DNA from: Roseivirga sp. UBA6061
GTDB lineage: Bacteria > Bacteroidota > Bacteroidia > Cytophagales > Cyclobacteriaceae
NCBI GenBank assembly: GCA_002427745.1
Contig: DIYF01000115.1
Coordinates: 4,892-18,289, forward strand
Direction: 5' to 3'
DNA length: 13,398 nucleotides
The position numbers and the translations under genes were made by a program. The notes below the pieces were generated by a model. That model saw nothing but the letters and a program-made list of their open reading frames with translations, was not told the origin of the DNA and made no database searches. Position 1 is the stretch's first letter. Every line of letters starts with the position of its first letter. Below, one piece after another: positions 7,089 to 13,398 of the stretch.

Positions 7089-8471
7089 CTAGAAGTTCAA
7101 AGGCCTTAAGCCCTGGAGCATGGTAGGAATCAATTCGGAGACAGTAGGATGAATATGTACGGCACGACTGATGACGGTATAAGGCTTTTTTGCATACATA
7201 ATATCGAGCAATGAATGAATAATTTCATCTCCGTCAATACCGTAGATAGTAGCGCCCAGAATTTCTTCCGTATCAGCATCTACCATTACCTTCATAAAAC
7301 CGGTGGTTTCTCCTCTCTCTTTGGCCCGGGCGATGCGCTTCATTTCGCGAAAGCCTTTGAGCACTCTTTTTCCGGAAGCCAACGCTTCTGTCTCCGACAT
7401 ACCAATTCTCGCCAGTGGAGGATCGGTATACAGTCCATAGCAGTTAATGCGGTCGCTGACCCTTCTGGGGTCATGATCAAGCAGGTTAGCGGCTACAATT
7501 TCAAAGTCATTGTAGGCAGTGTGTGTAAAAGCTCCCCGGCCATTACAGTCACCCAGTGCCCAGATGCCCTCCACATTGGTTCTGAGCTGATCATCTACCT
7601 GAATAAAGCCACGATCGTTCATGACAACCCCGGCTTTATCAAGCCCCAGGTCGTGTGTATTCGGGCTTCGTCCCACAGCAAACAACAGATGGGTTCCTCT
7701 CACCTGGGGTTCGCCTTCCTCACATACGACATCCACGACAATTTCATCTCCGTCCATGCTACCACTGATACACTCTGCCTCCAGTCTGAACTCTATACCT
7801 TCTGACCTGAGTTTTTCTATCAGTGCTGCAGATACATCCTCATCTTCCCGGCTGACAATGCGATCATGTTTTTCAACGATGGTCACCTTACTCCCAAAGC
7901 GTCTGTACATCTGCCCGAATTCCAGACCGATATAGCTTCCACCGATCACGATCAGATGTTCTGGAACAAAGTCGACCTCCATCATGTCCTTGTTGGTCCA
8001 GTAAGGCACCGGACCACCCACGGCATGGTCAGGCACAAAGGCTCTGCCTCCTACATTGATAAAGATTTTCGGTGCCTCCAGCAGGTCATCTCCTACTCTG
8101 ACAGTGGTAGGGCTTTCAAAGCGACCATGGCCCTCATACACGGTTACATTCTCCAGTCCTTTCAACCAGTTTTCGACTCCTGTAGTAGAGGCATTGACAA
8201 TGGCATCCTTACGTGCCTTGACTTTTTTCATGTCTACCCTGATGTCTCCGGCTATCTCTACCCCCCAGCTGGCGGCTTGTCGGGCTATATGGGCGGTTCT
8301 GGCACTGGCTACCAGGGCTTTGGTGGGTGTACAGCCCGTATTGACACAGGTGCCTCCAAAAAGCTTCCGTTCAATAATGGCTGTTTTCATGCCGCTGGCG
8401 GCAAGCCTCGCGGCCAGTGAGGGGCCTGCCTGGCCGGTTCCTATTACGATGGCATCAAAGGTAGTGGTCAT
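7089..8471 (-). CDS. MerA-like FAD-dependent pyridine nucleotide-disulfide oxidoreductase
   Basis: A 460-aa cytoplasmic class-I flavin disulfide reductase. In order: FAD-binding GTGQAG (11-16), redox-active disulfide GGTCVNTGCTPTKA with Cys42 and Cys47, NAD(P)-binding IGGSYIG (176-182), with Glu200 at the end of the following strand suggesting NADH over NADPH, second FAD motif ALGDCN (305-310), and C-terminal HIHPTVSE with His439, His441 and Glu446. It looks like mercuric reductase and related enzymes but lacks the NmerA metal-binding domain and the C-terminal vicinal cysteines that mercuric reductase needs. No mer genes are nearby. The substrate is therefore unknown; a role in thiol, quinone or oxidant metabolism is an inference. 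It appears to be a single-gene unit. Confidence 0.9.
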   Translation of the reverse strand: MTTTFDAIVIGTGQAGPSLAARLAASGMKTAIIERKLFGGTCVNTGCTPTKALVASARTAHIARQAASWGVEIAGDIRVDMKKVKARKDAIVNASTTGVENWLKGLENVTVYEGHGRFESPTTVRVGDDLLEAPKIFINVGGRAFVPDHAVGGPVPYWTNKDMMEVDFVPEHLIVIGGSYIGLEFGQMYRRFGSKVTIVEKHDRIVSREDEDVSAALIEKLRSEGIEFRLEAECISGSMDGDEIVVDVVCEEGEPQVRGTHLLFAVGRSPNTHDLGLDKAGVVMNDRGFIQVDDQLRTNVEGIWALGDCNGRGAFTHTAYNDFEIVAANLLDHDPRRVSDRINCYGLYTDPPLARIGMSETEALASGKRVLKGFREMKRIARAKERGETTGFMKVMVDADTEEILGATIYGIDGDEIIHSLLDIMYAKKPYTVISRAVHIHPTVSELIPTMLQGLRPLNF

Positions 8472-8544
8472 AGGTCTGGGGTTTGAAAAAATAGTGTTTT
8501 GACAAAATCTAACTTAATCAATCAAAATCGGCCTCGAGAAGTTC

Positions 8545-8665
8545 CTTGCCGGCAAGTATGTGTGCCTTGTCACCGGCAAAATGGAAGTGACTGAAGAGGG
8601 TGTCTGGTGATGAATGGTCACTCGCAGCATGCGAGCGACTGAGAGAAAGGGAGCGACTGGGGAGA
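8545..8665. repeat. Structured intergenic segment with small palindromes and a direct repeat
   Basis: Non-coding DNA between the reductase start and the peptidase terminator. It holds the perfect 12-bp palindrome cttgccggcaag (8545-8556), followed by a partial echo, ccttgtcaccggcaa. Next is ctcgca-gca-tgcgag, a 6-bp stem with a 3-base loop, inside 8621-8635. Then gagcgactg occurs twice 18 bp apart (8633-8641, 8651-8659), within a degenerate tandem pattern that continues as gaggctctgg. No ORF fits. Its role is unknown. Confidence 0.5.
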
Positions 8666-8689
8666 AACGGGAGGCTCTGGCCACAAATA

Positions 8690-8721
8690 AAACAAGCCCG
8701 GAGTGTGCTCCGGGCTTGTTT
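8690..8721 (-). terminator. Strong hairpin terminator of the M28 peptidase gene
   Basis: A perfect 14-bp stem (aaacaagcccggag at 8690-8703 with its complement at 8708-8721) closes on a 4-base loop. It lies just past the peptidase stop codon, and on the minus strand is followed by a T-rich stretch (ttatttg). It may also work in the other direction, since the plus strand continues ttattg. Confidence 0.85.
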
Positions 8722-8743
8722 ATTGAATAGGTCTATACCTGCA

Positions 8744-10057
8744 CTAATTCAGCCCTGTAGGGTCTACGCGTGTAGGTGTATCAACACCGGAAATAATACG
8801 CACGGCTGCTGCAGAAATAGCTTTGATGGTATTCGTCATATGTGCCATGTCCAGCGTACTCACTTCATCAGACGCTTTATGGTAGTCCGGGTCCACATCA
8901 ATAGGCGTAGTACTGATGGTATGTGCCGGTACACCAAGTCTGGCCAGTGTGGCATTGTCAGAACGGTAAAAGAGGTTTTGTGCCGGATACGGATCGGCAT
9001 AGAATTCATATTCCGTGCCTTCTACTGCTTTTTGTAGCAGGCTTCCAAAATCAGACTTATCAAAACCTGTGATCCAGGCTGTATTAGGACCACTTACAGC
9101 CGGCTTGCCAATCATCTCTATATTGAACATGGCCACAATTTCATCCGGGTTGAGCTGCTTAGAGAAGTATTGCGACCCGAATCCTCCCATTTCTTCAGCT
9201 GTAAAGGCCACAAACAGAATAGTTCTTTCTGGCTTTTTGCCGGAGTCTTTGAAGTATCTGGCCAGGGTTAATACTGCTGTGATACCGGAAGCATCGTCAT
9301 TGGCACCATTGAAGATAGAATCTCCCTCAGCACCTCTGATACCTAAATGATCGTAATGACCACTAAAAACCACTACTTCATTGGCACGCTTTCCTGAGAT
9401 CTTTGCCCCGACATTGGCGAGTGAATTTTCCTCTACGGAGTTGGTAACTTTGATGTCTACAGACTTTACCGAAGTCGCCTCAGTTACTACCATCACCATA
9501 CCATTGTCATTATCCAGTTCCATCACCCTGGCAGCTCTGGCCGCCCTGTTGAAGAAACCCTTGTAACGGACAAAGAGGTTTTTATGACTGGGATCTACCA
9601 AAACCAACCTCTTCCCTGTCGCTCTTCTGGCCTCATTGAAAGCCGCCTGAAAATTCGTACCGGCCGGTACTGTGATGATATCTGCTTCTGCTACGTCTTT
9701 GAGCTCAAAGGTTTCTCCGCTTACGCTCACCAGCAGGTTTTCGCTGGCAACAGCTTTTCCATTGATGGAGACCTCAGCACTCTCCTGCCTGAGCGAGTAC
9801 ATAGAGAATTTTTGCTGATAGCTACTCAGGCCGTCCATATATTCCAGCCCGATCTTCTCAAATTCTCCAGCAATAAATTCCGCGGCTTTCTCAATGCCGG
9901 GAGTAAAAGTGCGCCTGCCTTCCATTTCATCAGAAGCCAGTGTAGAAATAATACGGGTTACCTCTGCTTCGTCAATGACAGGCGTCTTTTGACAGCTGGT
10001 GAAGAGATAGGACGAGAAAATCGCAAAAGCGAAAAGAAAAGTTAATTGTTTCCTCAT
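8744..10057 (-). CDS. M28-family zinc peptidase lipoprotein
   Basis: A 437-aa exported metallopeptidase. The true start is the ATG at 10057, giving a lipoprotein signal peptide with lipobox FTSC (Cys22); an in-frame upstream ATG at 10120 would add 21 polar residues before the signal and is rejected. The catalytic domain shows the M28 pattern: SGHYDHLG (zinc His and Asp), NGANDDASG (bridging Asp), TAEEMGGFGS (catalytic Glu pair), NIEMIG (third ligand site) and DYHKASDE (last zinc His). Family members are aminopeptidases removing N-terminal residues or related enzymes; here it would sit on the envelope and degrade peptides. The NIEMIG motif has Glu where many aminopeptidases have Asp. A PA-like insertion may lie between the N-terminus and catalytic domain (about 110-225). 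Single-gene unit, divergent from the next gene. Confidence 0.9.
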   Translation of the reverse strand: MRKQLTFLFAFAIFSSYLFTSCQKTPVIDEAEVTRIISTLASDEMEGRRTFTPGIEKAAEFIAGEFEKIGLEYMDGLSSYQQKFSMYSLRQESAEVSINGKAVASENLLVSVSGETFELKDVAEADIITVPAGTNFQAAFNEARRATGKRLVLVDPSHKNLFVRYKGFFNRAARAARVMELDNDNGMVMVVTEATSVKSVDIKVTNSVEENSLANVGAKISGKRANEVVVFSGHYDHLGIRGAEGDSIFNGANDDASGITAVLTLARYFKDSGKKPERTILFVAFTAEEMGGFGSQYFSKQLNPDEIVAMFNIEMIGKPAVSGPNTAWITGFDKSDFGSLLQKAVEGTEYEFYADPYPAQNLFYRSDNATLARLGVPAHTISTTPIDVDPDYHKASDEVSTLDMAHMTNTIKAISAAAVRIISGVDTPTRVDPTGLN

Positions 10058-10169
10058 AATAAGGTTATTTGACAGTTTATTTGAGCGGGAAGTTAGGACA
10101 TTTTTCAGCACCTGATCCACCGTATAAAGAAGATTTGACTTTTAAGCTGGCATTATGATATCGGTGCAG

Positions 10170-10199
10170 TTGTTATACCTGTTTTTCTCATTAGCTTGA
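10170..10199 (+). promoter_or_regulatory. Bacteroidota-type promoter of the ADP-ribosylglycohydrolase gene
   Basis: TTG at 10170-10172, then a 19-base spacer, then TAGCTTG at 10192-10198, close to the Bacteroidota -7 element TAnnTTTG. Transcription would start about 10205, giving a leader of about 14 bases before the TTG start codon. No Shine-Dalgarno is seen. The divergent peptidase promoter should also lie in 10058-10170 but was not located. Confidence 0.45.
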
Positions 10200-10218
10200 A
10201 CCTTCAGACTTTCCGATA

Positions 10219-11148
10219 TTGAAAAAGGAGATTTCACAACCATACCGATTGGCACTCGCCCACAAATCTCTTCTGGGAACTTCTATAGGAGATGCCTTTG
10301 GAGATAGTTTTTTCGGGGATACACTTCAGGTAACAGAGAATATAGAAAAGAGAACTCTGCCGGATAGTCTATGGGAATTCACTGATGATACTATCATGTC
10401 TGTTGCCGTATTTGAACAACTCGAAAAATACGGTGACATCCGTCAGGGAGAATTAATCAGTCAGTTTATCATCAACCTCAAGCTGGATGAACACAGAGGC
10501 TATGGGGCTACTGTCAGAAGATTGCTCAGAGAAACTGATGAAGGTGGAGACTGGAAGCAAATTGCTGCTCAGGCTTTTGACGGGATGGGCTCCATGGGAA
10601 ACGGTGCAGCCATGAGGGTAAGTACTATTGGTGCTTACTGGTTTGATGACCTGCCAAAGGTCAGGGAACTTGCCCGACTTTCTGCTGAGGTAACCCATAC
10701 CAATACAGAAGCCATTACCGGAGCGATGGCAGTGGCGCTGGCCACAGCTATTGCCACCAGGAGTGCAGTCAACGGAACTCCTTTTTCAGCTTCTGATTTT
10801 ACCGAAGAAATTGTGAGTCATCTGCCTGATTCAGACACGCGGGCCAAAATTGCCAAGGGGATGACCCTTTCGCCAAACAGTCATCCTGAATCACTGAGCA
10901 CCATATTGGGCAACGGCTCGAAAATGCTGGCGCAGGATACTGTTCCATTCGTGATTTGGTGTGCCGGTCACTTATCTCACAGCTTTGAAGAAGCCCTTTG
11001 GAAAGCCGTATCGATACTTGGTGACCGGGATACTATTTGTGCTATGGTTGGCGGTATTACCATTATGTCTGCCCACAAAGAAACCATTCCTTCAGCCTGG
11101 CAAAGCAAGGTAGAAAACTACGAGACCAGTATTTTCAGGCATGCCTGA
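10219..11148 (+). CDS. ADP-ribosylglycohydrolase family protein
   Basis: A 309-aa cytoplasmic protein of the ADP-ribosylglycohydrolase (DraG/ARH) family, magnesium-dependent enzymes that remove ADP-ribose from proteins or small ADP-ribosylated molecules. The marks are all in order: SLLGTSIGDAFGDSF (17-31), the metal-binding TDDT (55-58), GSMGNGAAMRV (124-134), VTHTNTEAITGAM (158-170) and the second metal site GDRDTICAMVGGI (268-280, Asp269, Asp271, Thr272), so the active site looks complete. It starts at TTG (10219); no in-frame ATG lies close upstream, and the first methionine codon downstream is past the catalytic TDDT. No ADP-ribosyltransferase or DNA-repair partner is in the window, so its substrate is unknown. 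Confidence 0.9.
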   Translation: MKKEISQPYRLALAHKSLLGTSIGDAFGDSFFGDTLQVTENIEKRTLPDSLWEFTDDTIMSVAVFEQLEKYGDIRQGELISQFIINLKLDEHRGYGATVRRLLRETDEGGDWKQIAAQAFDGMGSMGNGAAMRVSTIGAYWFDDLPKVRELARLSAEVTHTNTEAITGAMAVALATAIATRSAVNGTPFSASDFTEEIVSHLPDSDTRAKIAKGMTLSPNSHPESLSTILGNGSKMLAQDTVPFVIWCAGHLSHSFEEALWKAVSILGDRDTICAMVGGITIMSAHKETIPSAWQSKVENYETSIFRHA

Positions 11149-11338
11149 TTTCATAAAGTTATCTTGTAACCATCCGCCACTCTTTTGCATCTCTCTTAAA
11201 ACTGTTTTGCCTGATGACACACAATACACTCAATGCAACATCGTTGCATTTGAGAAAGTAATCCACTACTTTGGGGGATTCCAGGGTCATAGGTGTTAAT
11301 TAATCAGTTAGTAACTTAATGGCATTTGCCAGCACTTA
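11149..11338. other. Intergenic region with an aatgcaac inverted repeat
   Basis: Non-coding DNA before the next lipoprotein gene. It contains the perfect 8-bp arms aatgcaac (11232-11239) and gttgcatt (11243-11250) around a 3-base loop; allowing a one-base bulge, the stem extends to ctca/tgag (11229-11255). No T-run follows, so this looks more like an operator or RNA hairpin than a terminator. No clear promoter was found. Confidence 0.4.
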
Positions 11339-12349
11339 ATGAAACAAGGTCTTCTCTTTTTAGCCATAGCATTTCTTAGCAGTTCCTGCGCAGCAATCAT
11401 TTCCGGTAAACACAGTAACGTAAATGTCCGCACTGATAAAACCACCAACCTTGTAGTCGAAGGGGATACAATTCTCAGAGATAGCAATGAAACGGTTTAT
11501 CTGAAAGTGGAAAACGACCGTGCTCCCCTGAAGGTGACTGCTTTTGACAGTACGGACTCCAAGCCCTATTATATCCGGTCCAAGACCTCCCCTGCTTATT
11601 GGCTCAATGGATTCAGTGCACCTTTCTTCTTTTCCGGCTTTCTGCTGGATGAAATAATCGGTCTTAAAAAGAAGTACCCAAGGAATGTTTATATCTATAC
11701 AGAAGGTGGCAGCTATGGCTATTTACCCTACTTCCCAATGGACAGCACCCTGCTGGAACGCAAAAACAAAATCACCTTTGCCCCTATATCCATTGTACAC
11801 GAGTATCATCCAGCTTTTGAATTCGGCTACGAACGACTCCATAAAAACAATTTTGCCACACAGGTAACACTCGGTGTATTCAGAAGCTGGGACAATAATT
11901 TTGCCCGAAACAGCAAAGGCATAAAAGCTTCTATTGAAGAGAAATACTTCTTTCGTAACCAGACGCGCACGCGGTTTTACGCCAGCTTTGTTTTTGAGCA
12001 TCACAGGAAAACCCATGAAGCGGACCTGGATTTCGTCACGGTAGACAACCAGGGTATTCCGCAATGGGAAAACGGTCAGTTCAGGCAGAGAACCGAGGTG
12101 GAAAAGCGGCTCTATGGTTTTACTCCGCGCATAGGTTTTCAAACTTATATCACTGACCGGCTGATGGTTGAAGGTTTCTTTGGTATGGGATTGAGGCACC
12201 GAAACGTCAGACATCTCAATGTAGATCCTTCAGCCCGTTATGATACCGGTTTCTGGGAATGGCTCGATATTGACTATGAATCTAATCGTCCCGGCAGAAA
12301 CGTTACCAGTAACTGGGATCTTAACTTTCGCATTGGCTGGGTATTCTAA
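11339..12349 (+). CDS. Lipoprotein with N-terminal beta domain and probable C-terminal outer-membrane barrel
   Basis: A 336-aa exported protein. The signal peptide ends in lipobox LSSSC (Cys17). Residues about 20-85 are beta-rich and recall small PEGA-like or envelope-linked domains (VNVRTDKTTNLVVEGD, APLKVTAFD). A hydrophobic patch with AYWLNGFSAPFFFSGF follows (86-101). From about 145 on, alternating strands rich in aromatics (ISIVHEYHPAFEFGYERL, TRTRFYASFVFEHH, YGFTPRIGFQTYI) and a terminal phenylalanine (RIGWVF) fit an outer-membrane beta-barrel. A lipid anchor together with a barrel is a known Bacteroidota combination. I cannot name the family. It appears to be transcribed alone; the gap to the sigma factor gene is 104 bp. 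Confidence 0.7.
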   Translation: MKQGLLFLAIAFLSSSCAAIISGKHSNVNVRTDKTTNLVVEGDTILRDSNETVYLKVENDRAPLKVTAFDSTDSKPYYIRSKTSPAYWLNGFSAPFFFSGFLLDEIIGLKKKYPRNVYIYTEGGSYGYLPYFPMDSTLLERKNKITFAPISIVHEYHPAFEFGYERLHKNNFATQVTLGVFRSWDNNFARNSKGIKASIEEKYFFRNQTRTRFYASFVFEHHRKTHEADLDFVTVDNQGIPQWENGQFRQRTEVEKRLYGFTPRIGFQTYITDRLMVEGFFGMGLRHRNVRHLNVDPSARYDTGFWEWLDIDYESNRPGRNVTSNWDLNFRIGWVF

Positions 12350-12453
12350 GCACCGGCCCTGATTTCTGATAATTGTAAGCCTTTCTTTTATTTTGTCGTA
12401 AAAAAAGCGGGGAGGCTGTGACATTCCTGCCTGAATGGTTACTAACCCATTAA

Positions 12454-12966
12454 ATGAAAGCGTCTGCTCAGATTGATTTCTTAAAAATGGTTGATAAGCA
12501 CAGTGCTATCATCAATAGCCTTTGCCATATCTACTACCCTGTATCAGAAGACCGTAAGGATGCCAGACAGGACATTATTCTCCAGCTCTGGAAAGCCTTT
12601 CCCACCTTTAAAGCTGCTTCTCAACCCAGCACCTGGCTATATCGTGTGGCCCTGAACACCATTCTGAACAAGAAAAAGAAAGAAGCGCGCAGACCCGGTT
12701 ATGACTCACTTGACAAGCTGCTGTCACTTCCCATCCATACTGCACCTCATACCGATGATGACCTTCAACTGTTAAAGCAAATCATTGCACAGCTGCCTGA
12801 CCTGGAGAAGGCCATTATGGTGCTGCATCTGGAAGGATATCAAAACAAGGAGATTGCAGATATGCTTGAGCTGAGTGCCTCCAACATAAGTACGAGAATG
12901 CACCGGATCAAAACGCGGTTGAAAGAAAACTTTAAAAGTCAAAATTATGTCACTCGAAAGATTTAG
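12454..12966 (+). CDS. ECF-type RNA polymerase sigma factor
   Basis: A 170-aa sigma-70-family factor of the extracytoplasmic function (ECF) type. Region 2 lies at about 15-75, with DRKDARQDIILQLWKAFPTF then STWLYRVALNTILN, which recognises the -10 element. Region 4 lies at about 108-160, with LPDLEKAIMVLHLEGYQNKEIADMLELSASNISTRMHRIKTRLK, a helix-turn-helix that reads the -35 element (shown here as key segments LEGYQNKEIA and SNISTRMHRI). ECF factors are usually held by a membrane anti-sigma factor until a signal arrives. Here the next gene is a 58-aa membrane protein overlapping the sigma stop by 20 bp, the natural candidate partner. The signal and target genes are not visible. Confidence 0.95.
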   Translation: MKASAQIDFLKMVDKHSAIINSLCHIYYPVSEDRKDARQDIILQLWKAFPTFKAASQPSTWLYRVALNTILNKKKKEARRPGYDSLDKLLSLPIHTAPHTDDDLQLLKQIIAQLPDLEKAIMVLHLEGYQNKEIADMLELSASNISTRMHRIKTRLKENFKSQNYVTRKI

Positions 12967-13123
12967 ACCTGCCTGGCAGCAATTCAAACTTCATCAGTCT
13001 TTTGACAGACTCAGGCAGGATGAAATACTGGCAATAATTGCTGAACAACCCCGTGTAAACAGGCATCGCAGTGTAATTGTCAATCTGATGATGTTGCTCA
13101 CCCTTCTTATGGCCTGCTATTAG
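12947..13123 (+). CDS. 58-aa ECF-linked membrane microprotein, possible anti-sigma
   Basis: A 58-aa ORF starting at ATG 12947 inside the sigma gene, in another frame, and ending TAG at 13121. The N-terminal 40 residues are polar and helical (MSLERFRPAWQQFKLHQSFD, then RLRQDEILAIIAEQPRV), followed by one hydrophobic segment (VIVNLMMLLTLLMACY) that runs to the stop. The 20-bp overlap suggests translational coupling. The layout, a short cytoplasmic region and one membrane helix next to an ECF sigma, is what one expects of a small anti-sigma factor; I recall Bacteroidota ECF neighbours with similar beginnings (MSLE, W..., Q) that are longer. It may be an intact small form or a truncated relative. 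lgt starts 5 bp after the stop. Confidence 0.6.
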   Translation: MSLERFRPAWQQFKLHQSFDRLRQDEILAIIAEQPRVNRHRSVIVNLMMLLTLLMACY

Positions 13124-13128
13124 ACCTT

Positions 13129-13398
13129 ATGAGCCTTTCTGTTATTTACTGGAACATCGATCCGTTTATTTTTCCTTCTCTGGGCTTTCCGCGCTGGTAC
13201 GGCCTGATGTGGATTACCGGTATTATTATCGGTTATCAGTTTGTAAAGCATATCTATAAAAGCGAGGGGCGCACGGAAGATGAGTTACAGAGCCTGGCGC
13301 TGAACATTATGGTGGGTGGTGTGATCGGAGCCCGGCTGGGGCATGTCTTCTTTTACGACTGGGCCTATTACAGCGACCACCTGATTGAGATTCTCCCT
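13129..13398 (+). CDS. lgt: Prolipoprotein diacylglyceryl transferase, 5' part
   Basis: The first 90 codons of Lgt, cut by the window edge. Lgt is an inner-membrane enzyme that moves a diacylglycerol group from phosphatidylglycerol to the lipobox cysteine of prolipoproteins, the first step of lipoprotein maturation. Family features seen are RWYGLMWITG near the first helix, LNIMVGGVIGARLGHVFFYD (about 60-79), and a following YYSDH...EIL. ATG at 13129 fits, 5 bp after the small membrane protein. Several other genes in the window encode lipoproteins that would be substrates. It looks co-transcribed with the sigma factor and the 58-aa protein. Confidence 0.92.
   Translation, partial: MSLSVIYWNIDPFIFPSLGFPRWYGLMWITGIIIGYQFVKHIYKSEGRTEDELQSLALNIMVGGVIGARLGHVFFYDWAYYSDHLIEILP

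Noticed and set aside
7089..8471. Gene name merA or rclA
   Set aside because: The terminal cysteines and NmerA needed for MerA are missing, and the active-site region does not clearly match RclA, so no symbol is given.
10058..10120. N-terminal extension of the M28 peptidase
   Set aside because: It would bury a textbook lipoprotein signal peptide; the ATG at 10057 is preferred.
12350..12453. Promoter of the sigma factor gene
   Set aside because: A TATTTTG-like box exists but the nearest TTG is only about 14 bases upstream, too close for a Bacteroidota promoter.

Overview
This 13.4-kb window looks like a chromosomal stretch from a member of the Bacteroidota, most likely a Cytophagales-type marine or environmental bacterium. 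The phylum call rests on several things seen together: almost no Shine-Dalgarno sequences in front of genes, a FISUMP-domain lipoprotein, an AraC regulator with a seven-helix-type membrane domain, a lipoprotein joined to a probable outer-membrane barrel, an ECF sigma factor followed by a tiny membrane protein, and one promoter that fits the Bacteroidota TTG-N19-TAnnTTTG pattern. The genus cannot be read from the sequence. There is no phage, plasmid, transposase, tRNA or rRNA gene.

Layout, left to right. 1-552 is a non-coding array of three diverged ~165-215 bp tandem units full of small hairpins. 575-1855 (+) encodes a PqiA-like membrane protein with an unusual large N-terminal soluble domain and no zinc ribbon. 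1889-2103 is a 215-bp non-coding element with perfect 15-bp terminal inverted repeats and nested hairpins (MITE/REP-like). 2264-2785 and 2798-3301 (+) are a probable two-gene unit: a helical-bundle protein with an all-aspartate tail and a small secreted orphan. They converge, with a 4-bp overlap, on a minus-strand operon read 6902 to 3298: secreted ankyrin-repeat protein, membrane AraC regulator, FISUMP lipoprotein (start and stop codons overlapping as ATGA), and a small DUF6958-type protein.

7089-8471 (-) is a MerA-like flavin disulfide reductase. 8744-10057 (-) is an M28 zinc-peptidase lipoprotein ending in a strong hairpin terminator. 10219-11148 (+) is an ADP-ribosylglycohydrolase, divergent from the peptidase and using a TTG start. 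11339-12349 (+) is a lipoprotein with a probable beta-barrel domain. 12454-12966 (+) is an ECF sigma factor, overlapped by a 58-aa membrane microprotein (12947-13123), then the start of lgt, the prolipoprotein diacylglyceryl transferase, which runs off the window at 13398.

How the parts relate: most products act at the cell envelope (inner-membrane PqiA-like protein, three lipoproteins, secreted ankyrin protein, Lgt, which matures lipoproteins). The most system-like unit is the four-gene ankyrin/AraC/FISUMP/DUF6958 operon, which could be an envelope-sensing module; that role is an inference. The two non-coding repeat elements at the left are the most unusual DNA structures.
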